Assembly: GCF_013410945.1 (NCBI RefSeq)
Contig: NZ_JACCCH010000001.1
Span: 2,941,960 to 3,005,959 of the forward strand
Direction of reading: 5' to 3'
DNA: 64,000 bases
Origin: Leifsonia sp. AK011
GTDB taxonomy: Bacteria > Actinomycetota > Actinomycetes > Actinomycetales > Microbacteriaceae
Shown here in pieces: positions 55,001 to 63,544 of this stretch. Position numbers and translations under genes: made by a program. Below the pieces are notes generated by a model. That model searched no databases, was not told where the DNA came from, and saw nothing but the letters and a program-made list of their open reading frames with translations. Numbering within the stretch: the first letter of the stretch is position 1; each line of letters opens with the position of its first letter.

Positions 55001-58000
55001 CGAACGATGCGTTCACGATCGGCGACGACTGGGCCAGCGTGGACGTCGAGCCAGCTGCGAAGAGGCCAATCTTGGCGTTCGTCAGCGACGCGATGTCACG
55101 CGTGGTCGTGATCTGGGTCCACGTGGTGCCGTCGGCCGAGTAGAAGCCGGTAGCGGTGGTTCCAGAGATGTCGATACGCAGGTAGCTGTCATCCGGGTAC
55201 GCAGCGGTCAGGTTCGGGGAGTTCGTCTCCGAAGCCGATCCACCGGTCTCCTTCAGCATCTGAACAACACGGTTCTCGGCGTTTGCCGCGCTCGTGTCGC
55301 GACCCTGGACAACCAACTTCACATACTCGTCGTCGTTGGTGTACAGGATCAGACCAGCCTGCTGGTAACCGACACGCGCCGGCACGTTGACCTTCGTGAT
55401 CACGCTGTAGTTGCCCGTAGGAGCATCCTGCAGGATCAGGTTCGGCGAGACCGGAGTGCTCGCCTGGTGAAGGTCGCCGATTGCCGCCGGGATGGTCAGC
55501 TTGCCGCCAGCCACCGAGATCGTCTGATCCTGGCGGACGTTGCGGTTCCACTTCGCGTCCAGCGACGTGCCATCGAAGCCGTCCGAGCGACCTGCGTAGC
55601 AGACACCCGCAACAGCGGCGTTGACCGTGATGACCTGCTCGTACTCGTTGTACGCGCCGCCAGCGTCAGTCAGCTTGACTCGAATGACCTTCGTGCCCGG
55701 GGTCGTGTACGTGACCGACTGCGAAGCCGTTCCCGTCACGTAGCCGTTGCCCGTGTCCCACGCGATCGTCACCGGGGCGCCAACGGCACCATCGGGGTCG
55801 ACTGCGCCGACAACGGAGGCGTTGACCGTGAGCGGCGCGAGGCCGGTCGTCTTGTCAACCTGCAGCGTGCCGGTCGGAGCGCTGTTCGACTGAACACCCG
55901 TACCAGCGAACTGGTAGTAGTTCACCTTGGCCGTACCAGCGGTGTTGACGAAGAAGAGGGTTCCCTCTCCGCTCGGCACCGAGCTGAAGGTCAGCGTCTG
56001 GTACTGGTAGGTGGTTGCGCTACCGGTTGCGGTGTAGTTGAGCGTTCCGATCACGTTCGCCGTCGCCGGGTCCGGGTTTGCACCCGAGGCGAAGCGAGCT
56101 TCGATCGTTCCACCCGCCGCAGAGGCGAGGCGGAGGTCGACGCTGGTCATGTTGATCAGGTTGACCGGGCGGTAGCCCCAGTAGTCGTTGACGTCGAGGC
56201 TCGCGAGGTTGGTACCTCCGCCGAGCGGGTCGGTCGTCGTCTCCGTGGAAACACCGGTTCCTGACGGGTTGCCGATCTGGCCGGTCACGTCCAGGTACTC
56301 CGCCTGCAGAACAGTCGGGTTGAGGACGTTCGTGGCGTACGCCGTCAGAGGTGTGTTCGCGCTCGCGCCACCGTCGGTGTAGCTCGCGTTCACCACCCAG
56401 AACAGGTTCGCCTCGAGGCCGTGGCCTGCGTCACGAGCCGTCTGGATCCAACCCTCACAGCCGAACTGCTGGCCGTAGTCGTGGTTGTGGGTGTCGTGAC
56501 CAAGGGCAGCGAGAACGCTGACCTTCGTGCAGTCAACCGTGCCATCCGGGTCGTTGACCGTCACCTCGTAGCGGACCTGGTCACCCCACTCGAAGAACCC
56601 ACCGTTTTCCGGGAAGTTGATCGTCATGGTGGGAGCAGCGTTACCGACGACGATGGTGACGTTGGCGATTGCCGAACCACCCTCGCTATCGGTGACGGTC
56701 AGCTGGGCGTTGTAGCTGCCCGGCGCGGTGTACGTGTGGCTCGGGTTGGCGAGCGTGGAGACCGGCGAGTTGTCGCCGAAGTTCCACGAGTACGTCAGCG
56801 CGAGGCCGGACGGGTGCGACGATCCAGCAGAGGAGAAGTTCACCGCGAGCGTCGATGCGGCAGTGGACGTGACATCCGCTGCAGCCCGAGCGATCGGCGA
56901 GATCTGACCCTGCGTGTAGTCGATGCGGTAGATACCCGAGTCGCTGTTGTTGCCGTTGAAGCCGGAGCCCCAGTCGACGACATACAGGGCACCATCCGGG
57001 CCCCACTCGAAGTCCATCGCACGACGGAACAGACCGTTGCTGGAACCGTTGTCGAAGATCGCCGGGAGGATCTGGTTGATGTCAACCACGGACGTTGCGT
57101 TGGTGCGGTCCATCTGCACCGAGTACATCGTTCCCTGGTTCCACTCACCGAGCAGACCCTTGCCGTCCCAGTACTTGGGCCACTTCTTCGCGGAGGCGAG
57201 GTTCTCGTCGTAGCGGTAGACGGGACCACCCATGGGTGCTCCACCGCCGCCACCGATCTCGAGAACAGCCTTGGCGCCGATGCTGGCCGTCGTGTTGTTG
57301 CTGTTCGGGTAGCTGATCGTCGGCTGGATGACCGGCGGGAGGTTCGTCATACCCGTGTTGTTCGGGGAGTTGTTGACGAGAGCGTTCGGGTTGAACGCGG
57401 AACCGGTCGTGTTGTTCTGGAAGTCGAAGTCCATGTAGCAACCGTTGTTGTTTGGACCAATCGTTCCCTGGCAGTACGGCCATCCGTAGTTACCGGGCTG
57501 GCTCAGCAGGTTCCACTCGACACCACCGCGGGGACCGCGGGTGGCGCTGTCGGAGCCGGCGTCGGGGCCGTAGTCACCCACAATGATGTGGTTGTTCTTC
57601 GGGTCCAGTCCGATACGGAACGGGTTGCGGAAGCCCATCGCGTAGATCTCGGGACGCGTCAGCGGCGTTCCGGGAGCGAAGAGGTTTCCCGACGGAATCG
57701 TGTAGGTGCCATCCGGCTCCGGGTGGATACGGAGGATCTTTCCACGAAGGTCGTTGGTGTTACCCGACGTACGCTGCGCGTCGAAGTCCTGACGGCCCGA
57801 GCGCTCGTCGATGGGCGAGTAGCCGCTCGACTCGAACGGGTCGGTGTTGTCACCCACGGCGAGGATCAGGTTGCCGTTGGTGTCGAACACCATGTCGCCA
57901 CCCATGTGGCAGCAACGGTTGCGCTGGGTCGTGATCTTCAGGACCGAGACCTCAGACGAGAGAGCCGCGGTCTTGGTTCCGAAGTCGTAGGTGAAACGAC

Positions 58001-59126
58001 CGATGCGGTTGTGCGGACCATCTGAACCAACGTTCGAGGGAGCGTAGTACAGGTAGATCCAACCGTTCGTCGCGAAGTTCGGGTCTACGACAACGCCGAG
58101 GAATCCGTCTTCGTTGGCCTGCGTGACCGGGAGGGTCAGGGCCGTGGTGGTGACGTGGGTCACGGGGTCGATCTGGCGCAGGCGTCCATCACGCTCTGCG
58201 TAGAAGACCGTTCCGTCGGGGGCGATGTCCATGGCCATGGGGTTGGCCGTGTTGTCGTCCAGCGTCACGAAGTCGTAGCTTCCGCTCTGGCTTGCGGCAC
58301 AGCCCGAGGGCACAGCGCCGGCAGCGATCTTGATACCACCGAGGATGTGGTTCACGAACGCCGGCTCAGAGTACGACGCGTTGGTGTGGCCAAGAGCCGT
58401 GTACCAAGAGCGCAGCGAGGTTCCGCTGATCTGGCGGTCCTGACACCAAGCGACAGGGTGATCGACGGGCATGGCGCCGGAGCCCGGTGCGTACGACTTC
58501 TCGTCGAGCGAGAGCAGTACGTGGAGGTTGGAGCGCTTGAAGGTCGACGCGGTGAAGTTGTACCACTCGTCGGTGCGGGTCCAGGTGTCGCTAGTGAGGT
58601 GCTTCGTCGACTCGTTGGTCGCGTCCTCAACCTTGATCGTGGCCTGCTGGATCGCGGGGTGGTTGTTGAAGTCCGCTCCCACGAGCGTCTCCTTGTACCA
58701 GGTCCACGAGTCCTCGGTGTCGGTCGCCGAGTGGATACCTGCGTATCCACCGCCGCCCTCGATGTACGCCTGGAACGCGGCTTCTTCCGTCGAGTTCAGG
58801 ACATCGCCTGTCGTCGAGTTCCAGATGACCGCGTCGTACTGGGAGAGGTTCTCCTCAGTGAAGACGCCCGTCGAGGTGGCCGCGACGTCGACTGCGAAGT
58901 TGTTCGCAAGACCCAGGTTCTGGATCGTCGTCGTTGCGGTCCCGATCTCCGGGTGAACGAAACCGGCGGTTTCGTTGAAGACCAGGACCTTAAAGTCCGG
59001 GTCTGCCGCGTTCGCAGCGGTAGCAACCCCAAATACTGGGGCCATCACCCCCGCGATCATGGCAAAAGTCGCGAGAATCGCGACCCACGGGGACCTGCCC
59101 CGTGTTAGGTGGACTGCATTGTTCAC
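52050..59126 (-). CDS. Giant secreted ThuA / PQQ sugar dehydrogenase protein with cell-wall-binding repeats (copy 2)
   Basis: A 2358-residue tandem paralogue of the protein encoded at 44610-51689 with the same domain order. The signal peptide, ThuA and propeller parts differ at few positions. Divergence is greatest in the PKD and CBM6 region, the second concanavalin-like module and the Ig segment near 54100-54350. The C-terminal three CWB2 repeats are again close. The GTG at 59126 follows AAAAGGAG. A putative PQQ-site sequence of the propeller (GDYGPDAGSDSATRGPRGG) is identical in both copies. Two wall-anchored versions with altered binding modules suggest different glycan targets or avidity. 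It lies upstream of copy 1 and has its own promoter. Confidence 0.9.
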   Translation of the reverse strand: MNNAVHLTRGRSPWVAILATFAMIAGVMAPVFGVATAANAADPDFKVLVFNETAGFVHPEIGTATTTIQNLGLANNFAVDVAATSTGVFTEENLSQYDAVIWNSTTGDVLNSTEEAAFQAYIEGGGGYAGIHSATDTEDSWTWYKETLVGADFNNHPAIQQATIKVEDATNESTKHLTSDTWTRTDEWYNFTASTFKRSNLHVLLSLDEKSYAPGSGAMPVDHPVAWCQDRQISGTSLRSWYTALGHTNASYSEPAFVNHILGGIKIAAGAVPSGCAASQSGSYDFVTLDDNTANPMAMDIAPDGTVFYAERDGRLRQIDPVTHVTTTALTLPVTQANEDGFLGVVVDPNFATNGWIYLYYAPSNVGSDGPHNRIGRFTYDFGTKTAALSSEVSVLKITTQRNRCCHMGGDMVFDTNGNLILAVGDNTDPFESSGYSPIDERSGRQDFDAQRTSGNTNDLRGKILRIHPEPDGTYTIPSGNLFAPGTPLTRPEIYAMGFRNPFRIGLDPKNNHIIVGDYGPDAGSDSATRGPRGGVEWNLLSQPGNYGWPYCQGTIGPNNNGCYMDFDFQNNTTGSAFNPNALVNNSPNNTGMTNLPPVIQPTISYPNSNNTTASIGAKAVLEIGGGGGAPMGGPVYRYDENLASAKKWPKYWDGKGLLGEWNQGTMYSVQMDRTNATSVVDINQILPAIFDNGSSNGLFRRAMDFEWGPDGALYVVDWGSGFNGNNSDSGIYRIDYTQGQISPIARAAADVTSTAASTLAVNFSSAGSSHPSGLALTYSWNFGDNSPVSTLANPSHTYTAPGSYNAQLTVTDSEGGSAIANVTIVVGNAAPTMTINFPENGGFFEWGDQVRYEVTVNDPDGTVDCTKVSVLAALGHDTHNHDYGQQFGCEGWIQTARDAGHGLEANLFWVVNASYTDGGASANTPLTAYATNVLNPTVLQAEYLDVTGQIGNPSGTGVSTETTTDPLGGGTNLASLDVNDYWGYRPVNLINMTSVDLRLASAAGGTIEARFASGANPDPATANVIGTLNYTATGSATTYQYQTLTFSSVPSGEGTLFFVNTAGTAKVNYYQFAGTGVQSNSAPTGTLQVDKTTGLAPLTVNASVVGAVDPDGAVGAPVTIAWDTGNGYVTGTASQSVTYTTPGTKVIRVKLTDAGGAYNEYEQVITVNAAVAGVCYAGRSDGFDGTSLDAKWNRNVRQDQTISVAGGKLTIPAAIGDLHQASTPVSPNLILQDAPTGNYSVITKVNVPARVGYQQAGLILYTNDDEYVKLVVQGRDTSAANAENRVVQMLKETGGSASETNSPNLTAAYPDDSYLRIDISGTTATGFYSADGTTWTQITTTRDIASLTNAKIGLFAAGSTSTLAQSSPIVNASFDFFSITPDATALPPAPSDEFDGNKLDACRWSIVNENANLYRVQNGNLELDTTVADIYGTGGSIPNVILQNQPAGDWTMETKVDTSSFDRRYQNAGLILYTDAENYMKWDIVTTNQAGSTIARNYEFRHEVAGTVQNPQNNVNATSTGGIAYLRLAKVGNVFTASYSANGTTWTNFTNTFTSADLAANAKMGVFTLGSTQTTTEGKTAKFDYFRVTTAAALAVNATTAPATADGTNGWFKQNVNVTLASTGGGSGTKLIEYNLNGGAWTTYTAPFAITTEGTTAVNYRVTEGSGTPTTAQTLTVKVDKTVPTVDGSLVVSSSDPNVRTLEIASADATSGVASVQYSNNGGVSWATYTAPVSLPLTGQTIQVRSTDAAGNVSAVDTVEVPAIVECGAVALNDPFDGTALDACRWTVTNEDTTKYRVQGGSLEIDTTQADIYTTGTTIPNVILQDQPAGDWTIETKVDTSAFDRQYQNAGLVVYVDGDNYMKFDVVTTNAAGSTIARNFEFRHEVAAAVQNPQNNVSATATGGIAYLRIAKTGNVFTASWSTDGTTWTPFTNTFTSAALASNAKVGVYALGSTSTGTAGKTAKFDYFNVIVPDVTDPTVTASVSGRTVTLTAEDTGSGVASVEYQLSGESTWTTYTAPFAVPGTGLVTVSYRATDNAGNVSDVATVDVPADEVDPGDVTVDRVFGASRFETAVEISKKSYPGTAPVVYIANGNNYPDALSAGPAAAHEGGPLLLITPDSIPGVVATELARLDPARIVVVGGIPSVNAAVFTQLQGMADTVDRVAGADRYETSRLLVDYAFGEDGSAYAYVSTGLKFPDALAAGGAAGSKDAPVILVNGAATDLDAATVTLLGDLGVTDARVLGGADTVSAGIFDDVDAVTNAVRLAGSDRYQTARAINADAFDTAEHAFLVTGLNYPDALAGSAWAGAEGAPVFAATTNCVPGGVLDDLEDLGVTHVTLLGGEPSLSASVFALTRC

Positions 59127-59431
59127 CGTGTGGCTCCTTTTGAAAATGTGATGGAGGCTCGATTTTTGGGGAGCACACAGCGTGATCCCCATCGATCGAT
59201 AGTGATCGCGACGCTAAGGCATTAAATGTTGCGTGTCAAGATAAATAACGTCACGTTCTCATCGCTGTTGCGAATCTCGACGCGGGCGCGCGAAAGAGCC
59301 CAGCAATTCCGCGGCCACTTGGCCGCACAGTGGTTTATCCCGCTTTGTCAACAAAACGGAGCGTTCTACCCCCGCTGGAGAATTCCGGCGTTAGGTGCCG
59401 TCAAATGACGGAGTTTTGTTCGTTCGGGAAC
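59127..59431. promoter_or_regulatory. Leader and promoter region of giant gene 2
   Basis: Minus-strand -35 TTGACA (59234-59239) and -10 TAGCGT (59211-59216), 17 bp apart, match the arrangement upstream of giant gene 1; the shared core is ATTTATCTTGACACGCAACA. Predicted leader about 75 nt. The segment 59260-59431 shows no gene or clear terminator. Confidence 0.75.
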
Positions 59432-59980
59432 TTAAGTTGCTGAACGCTTGGAGCGCGTCCGCACAATGATGATCACGATAAGGGCGATGAGAATTGCACC
59501 GGCGACCGCTATGCCCACTGGGAGCAACCATTCGAGCCCCGTGGGTGCCTGATATCCCGGAAGATTGGTGTCTTCCACCGTCTCGACCTGGACGATGTCG
59601 AGGTCGACCGTTGCAGTCGCTGCCGCGGGCCGCGTGGTGGACACCGTGACGCTCCACGGGCCCTCCAGAAGGACCGGATCCGGAGTAGCCCAGGTGTATG
59701 GGCCGAACTCTCCGGAGACGAGGCGGATCGGGCCGACCTCCTGGCCAGTTGCCGACACGGCAGTCATGTAAGCGTCCATGACCTCTTCGACCTGATGCCC
59801 GTCCTCGACGTACACCGCGTCCATCATGATCTTGCCCGTGCCGTCCTGGCCGATGTTCAACTGGATGTCGCCACCATGGGCCGTCGCGGCGGACGCGACT
59901 CCGAAGAGGCTGAGCATGAGGGCCAGGAGCGCCGCGACCAGGGTGATGGATCGGCGTCGGAGAGTCATCTGGGCATTCAT
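59432..59980 (-). CDS. Secreted protein with C-terminal membrane anchor, unknown function
   Basis: A 182-residue protein. A signal peptide (SITLVAALLALMLSLFGVAS, cut near ATAHG) is followed by an extracellular beta-rich domain of about 100 residues (GDIQLNIGQDGTGKIMMDAV; LLEGPWSVTVSTTRP) and one membrane segment near the end (LLPVGIAVAGAILIALIVII) with a basic tail RTRSKRS. The layout resembles FixH/CopC-type or YtkA-like domains, but I would not name it. The ATG at 59980 is chosen for the signal peptide, with AAAGGAA upstream. It is 69 bp after the ROK gene and just upstream of giant gene 2, so it may belong to the same surface system. Confidence 0.75.
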   Translation of the reverse strand: MNAQMTLRRRSITLVAALLALMLSLFGVASAATAHGGDIQLNIGQDGTGKIMMDAVYVEDGHQVEEVMDAYMTAVSATGQEVGPIRLVSGEFGPYTWATPDPVLLEGPWSVTVSTTRPAAATATVDLDIVQVETVEDTNLPGYQAPTGLEWLLPVGIAVAGAILIALIVIIIVRTRSKRSAT

Positions 59981-60049
59981 CGTTGAACTGTTCCTTTCGG
60001 GAACCCCCACCACCATTGGCGGGAGCGTGGAGGCAAATCTAGAGATCGA

Positions 60050-61264
60050 TTATGGGAGCGGGATGAGAGGGTCCGCGAGCAGTCGCGTGAAGGCAAGCTC
60101 GGCAGCTCCGATCATGAGGATGTTCGACCCGAGCACCGCCTCGGAGATCTCCACGACCTCGCCAGGACCGTGGAGCGCCCTGGCCCTCACCTGGGACACG
60201 AGGTACTGCGGATCCATCGAGTACAGGCTCGCCAGGAACCCGCCGAGGATGATCCGCTCCGGGTTGAAGGCGTTGACCGCATTGCGAAGGGTGATCGCCA
60301 GGTAGTCGAGCTGCCGGTGGATCTCCGGCATGATGACCGTCGGATCCCCCTCCCGGAGTGCCCGGTTGACCTCGTCGAGATCTGCACCCTCGAGCCCCAC
60401 GAGCTCCTGGAGGCGCGCCAGTGAGACCTCGGTCTCGAGGCATCCTGACCCGCCGCAGTGGCAGTCGGCGCCGTCCGTGCGCACAAGCGTGTGCCCGAGC
60501 TCGCCCGCGTAACCGTTGCGGCCCGTGCGGAGCGCTCCCCCGCCGGCGACGCCGCCTCCGATACCGGAAGGGCCACCGTTCAGGTACACAAGGTCGAGAC
60601 ATCCCTGTCCCCCGCCGAACTGCAGCTCGGCCACAGCGCCGAGGGATGCATCGTTCGCGGCGGTCACGGTGTACCCCGTCGCCTCGGCGATGAGCTGCGC
60701 CACCGGCGCGTCACGCCACCCGAGGTGCGGTGCATAGCTGACGACGCCGTCCTCGACCCTCGTCAGCCCCGGAACACCCACTCCGACCCCGACGATCCGG
60801 TAGCCGGACTCGAGCTCGACCTTCATCCCCTCAAGGATCGCGGCGGAGATGTTCGCCACCTCGGCCGGTGTCGGCGACTGGAGGGTCGCAAAGCGGATCT
60901 TGCGGATGACCTCGCCACCGAGCCCGACGAGTCCTACCGTCACCGCGTCGACCTCGGGATTGATGGCAAGCGCCGCGAGCGAGCGGTTGGGCGTCACCGT
61001 GGGGCTCGGCCTGCCGATCTGGCTGTTGCCGCTCGCGCGGCCCTCGATCACGAGGCCGAGCTCGACGAGATGCGACACGAGCGTGCCGATCGTGGATCGG
61101 TTCAGCCCGGTCACCCGGGTGAGCTCCGCCCTGCTGATGGCGCGCTTGTGGTGCACGAGCGACAACACGAGCGACAGGTTGCCCCGCCGGGTGGTGTCGT
61201 TCGACGCCGGTGCGGAGACGGGCAGGTCAGAGATGTCCGGCTGACCGTGCCCGACTCGGCTCAT
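60050..61264 (-). CDS. ROK-family transcriptional regulator (2)
   Basis: A 404-residue NagC/Mlc-type regulator. The winged helix is [20 protein letters not shown] plus [18 protein letters not shown], and the ROK domain carries the zinc site [10 protein letters not shown] and [10 protein letters not shown]. Its ATG overlaps the stop of the sugar isomerase gene by 4 bp (ATGA), so it is made in the same operon as the isomerase and oxidoreductase and probably represses it until a pathway sugar appears. It is a paralogue of the regulator at 43014-44315. Confidence 0.92.
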   Translation of the reverse strand: MSRVGHGQPDISDLPVSAPASNDTTRRGNLSLVLSLVHHKRAISRAELTRVTGLNRSTIGTLVSHLVELGLVIEGRASGNSQIGRPSPTVTPNRSLAALAINPEVDAVTVGLVGLGGEVIRKIRFATLQSPTPAEVANISAAILEGMKVELESGYRIVGVGVGVPGLTRVEDGVVSYAPHLGWRDAPVAQLIAEATGYTVTAANDASLGAVAELQFGGGQGCLDLVYLNGGPSGIGGGVAGGGALRTGRNGYAGELGHTLVRTDGADCHCGGSGCLETEVSLARLQELVGLEGADLDEVNRALREGDPTVIMPEIHRQLDYLAITLRNAVNAFNPERIILGGFLASLYSMDPQYLVSQVRARALHGPGEVVEISEAVLGSNILMIGAAELAFTRLLADPLIPLP

Positions 61265-62268
61265 TCGTTCTTCGTGCTGAAGGCCGCGTCGAACGCCGCC
61301 GAGGGCGGGTCAAAGGCGAGCCTGCGCACGAACTCGAGCGCCTCGGGGGCGCCAATGAGCCGGTCCATGCCTGCATCCTCCCACTCGACCGAGATCGGGC
61401 CCTCGTAGCCGATTTGGTTCAACATCCGGAAGCTGGACTCCCAGGGCACGTCGCCGTGGCCCGTGGAGATGAAGTCCCAGCCACGGCGTCCGTCTGCCCA
61501 GGGCAGGAGCGAGCCAAGGCGGCCGTTCTTGCCGTTGCCGACGCGCATCTTCGTGTCCTTGCAGTCCACGTGGTAGATGCGGTCCTGGAACTCGTAGAGG
61601 AAGCCCACGGGGTCGAGGTCCTGCCACACGAAGTGGCTGGGGTCCCAGTTGAGACCGAATGCCGGGCGGTGGTCGATCGCCTCGAGGGTGCGGATCGTCG
61701 ACCAGTAGTCGAAGGCGATCTCGCTCGGGTGCACCTCGTGAGCGAAGCGGACGCCGACCTCGTCGAAGACGTCGAGGATGGGGTTCCAGCGGTCGGCGAA
61801 GTCCTGGTAGCCGGCGTCGATCATCTCCTGGCTTGCCGGCGGGAACATCGCGATGTACTTCCAGATGGAGGAGCCGGTGAAGCCGATCACGGTCTTCACA
61901 CCGAGCTTCGCAGCGATGCGCGCGGTGTTCTTCATCTCCTCGGCGGCACGCTGGCGCACGCCCTCCGGGTCGCCGTCTCCCCAGATGGCGGCGGGGAGGA
62001 TGTCCTTGTGACGCTGGTCGATCGGGTCGTCGCAGACGGCCTGTCCCTTGAGGTGGTTCGAGATCGCCCACACTCCCAGGTTGTACTTCTTGAGCAGGTC
62101 GAGCTTGCCCTGGACGTACTCGTCGTCGTCCCAGCGGCTCGGGTCGAGGTGGTCGCCCCAGCAGGCGAGCTCGAGGCCGTCATAGCCCCACTCGGATGCC
62201 AGTCGCGCAACTTCCTCCAGCGGAAGGTCGGCCCACTGGCCGGTGAACAGAGTGATAGGTCGTGACAT
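61261..62268 (-). CDS. Sugar phosphate isomerase/epimerase-like TIM-barrel protein
   Basis: A 335-residue xylose-isomerase-like TIM barrel (AP endonuclease 2 fold). The start [20 protein letters not shown] and the metal-site segments [41 protein letters not shown] and [10 protein letters not shown] give the usual His/Asp/Glu set. The ATG at 62268 is 20 bp after the oxidoreductase stop. Members of this group beside Gfo/Idh/MocA oxidoreductases act as sugar isomerases/epimerases, as inosose isomerases, or as lyases on 3-keto sugars; the sequence alone does not choose. It is coupled to the ROK gene. Confidence 0.88.
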   Translation of the reverse strand: MSRPITLFTGQWADLPLEEVARLASEWGYDGLELACWGDHLDPSRWDDDEYVQGKLDLLKKYNLGVWAISNHLKGQAVCDDPIDQRHKDILPAAIWGDGDPEGVRQRAAEEMKNTARIAAKLGVKTVIGFTGSSIWKYIAMFPPASQEMIDAGYQDFADRWNPILDVFDEVGVRFAHEVHPSEIAFDYWSTIRTLEAIDHRPAFGLNWDPSHFVWQDLDPVGFLYEFQDRIYHVDCKDTKMRVGNGKNGRLGSLLPWADGRRGWDFISTGHGDVPWESSFRMLNQIGYEGPISVEWEDAGMDRLIGAPEALEFVRRLAFDPPSAAFDAAFSTKNE

Positions 62269-62288
62269 GGGTATGTGTCCTCTCGTTC

Positions 62289-63464
62289 TTAAGCCTGGGT
62301 CCAGGCGCTTCCGTGTGCCGAGCTGGCCTCGACCGCCGCGAGCACCTTCTGGACCTTGAGTCCATCGGCGAACGTGGGGGTCGGCTGAACATCTGCGGCG
62401 ATTGCTTCGATGAGGTCCTTGACCTGGTGCGAGAAGGCGTGCTCGTAGCCGAGCATGTGACCAGCAGGCCACCAGGCGGAGATGTAGGGGTGGCCGGGCT
62501 CGGTCACGAGGATCTTGGTGAAGCCCTGCTCCTCCGCGGGTGCGGTGGCGTCGTAGAACTCCAGCGAGTTGAGGTCCTCGAGGTCGAACGAGAGTGCGCC
62601 CTTCGATCCGGAGATCTCGAAACGCAGGGCGTTCTTACGGCCGGTCGAGAAGCGCGTGGCCTCGAAGGTACCGAGCTTTCCGCCCTCAAAACGTGCGGTG
62701 AAGAGTGCGATGTCGTCAACAGTCACCTCACCGAACTCCGAGCCGGCCTTGTTGCCGCCCAGGCCGGAGGTGTTCTCCGCGGGAATCGGGCGCTGCTTGA
62801 TGATCGTGTCGATCGTGCCGGACACGGACTCGATCAGGAGCCCGGTGACGAACTGGGTGAGGTCGATGATGTGCGCACCGATGTCGCCGAGTGCGCCGGA
62901 ACCGGCGTGCTCCTTCTGAAGGCGCCAGGCGAGGGGGACCTCGGGGTCGATGAGCCAGTCCTGCAGGTAGGAGGCACGGATCTGGTGGATGTCACCGATC
63001 TTGCCCGCCGCGATGAGATCGCGGGCGAAGGTGACGGCCGGGACACGGCGGTAGGTGTGGCCGAGCATCGCGTAGACGCCCTTGGCCGCTGCCTTCTCTG
63101 CAGCAGCTGCCATGGCCTCGGCCTCTTCGACAGTGTTGGCGAGGGGCTTCTCGCAGAGGACGTGCTTGCCTGCTTCGAGAGCAGCGATGGCGATCTCGGC
63201 GTGCGAGTCACCGGGGGTGACGATGTCAATGATGTCGATGTCGTCGCGAGCGATTGCCTCGCGCCAGTCGGTGGATGTCTCGGCCCAGCCCCAGCGCTCG
63301 GCGGCATCCGCCACGCCGGTACTGCTGCGACCCACGATCAGCTGCATCTGCGGCTTCGCGGGGAGATCAAAGAACCGGGGTGCAACTCGCCAGCCCTGCG
63401 AATGGGCGGCACCCATGAACCCGTAGCCGATCATCGCGACACGGGGGGACTGGGGCAGTGACAT
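62289..63464 (-). CDS. Gfo/Idh/MocA-family oxidoreductase
   Basis: A 391-residue NAD(P)-dependent sugar oxidoreductase. The N-terminal Rossmann fold is [17 protein letters not shown], followed by [13 protein letters not shown] and the catalytic-Lys motif [34 protein letters not shown] is the conserved substrate-site helix with the catalytic His. Members oxidise inositols, glucose and anhydro or glycosidic sugars, often at C3. It is preceded by a sugar-binding protein gene and followed by the isomerase and ROK genes, the order of a sugar catabolic operon. The substrate is not determined. Confidence 0.92.
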   Translation of the reverse strand: MSLPQSPRVAMIGYGFMGAAHSQGWRVAPRFFDLPAKPQMQLIVGRSSTGVADAAERWGWAETSTDWREAIARDDIDIIDIVTPGDSHAEIAIAALEAGKHVLCEKPLANTVEEAEAMAAAAEKAAAKGVYAMLGHTYRRVPAVTFARDLIAAGKIGDIHQIRASYLQDWLIDPEVPLAWRLQKEHAGSGALGDIGAHIIDLTQFVTGLLIESVSGTIDTIIKQRPIPAENTSGLGGNKAGSEFGEVTVDDIALFTARFEGGKLGTFEATRFSTGRKNALRFEISGSKGALSFDLEDLNSLEFYDATAPAEEQGFTKILVTEPGHPYISAWWPAGHMLGYEHAFSHQVKDLIEAIAADVQPTPTFADGLKVQKVLAAVEASSAHGSAWTQA

Positions 63465-63497
63465 CTGTTGTTCGCTTTCTGTTGTGCTGAGGGAGGG

Positions 63498-63533
63498 GAC
63501 GGTGCCCGCGCGCGTGAGCGCGCGGGCACCGTC
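63498..63533 (-). terminator. Perfect 16-bp intergenic hairpin
   Basis: GACGGTGCCCGCGCGC (63498-63513) is perfectly inverted at 63518-63533 around a GTGA loop, between the sugar-binding protein stop and the oxidoreductase start. On the minus strand no T-run follows, so it may stabilise the upstream mRNA or give partial termination, the usual device for making more binding protein than enzyme. Confidence 0.75.
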
Positions 63534-63544
63534 TGTTGTTCGGT

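Larger units (their letters stand above)
44529..59239. repeat. Tandem duplication of a 7.4-kb gene unit
   Basis: The unit consists of a 3' hairpin, a giant gene and its promoter, at 44529-51797 and 51969-59239. The two hairpins are 7440 bp apart and the two promoters about 7442 bp apart, so the copies have almost equal length. Homology reaches from hairpin to -35 on both sides. Confidence 0.9.
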
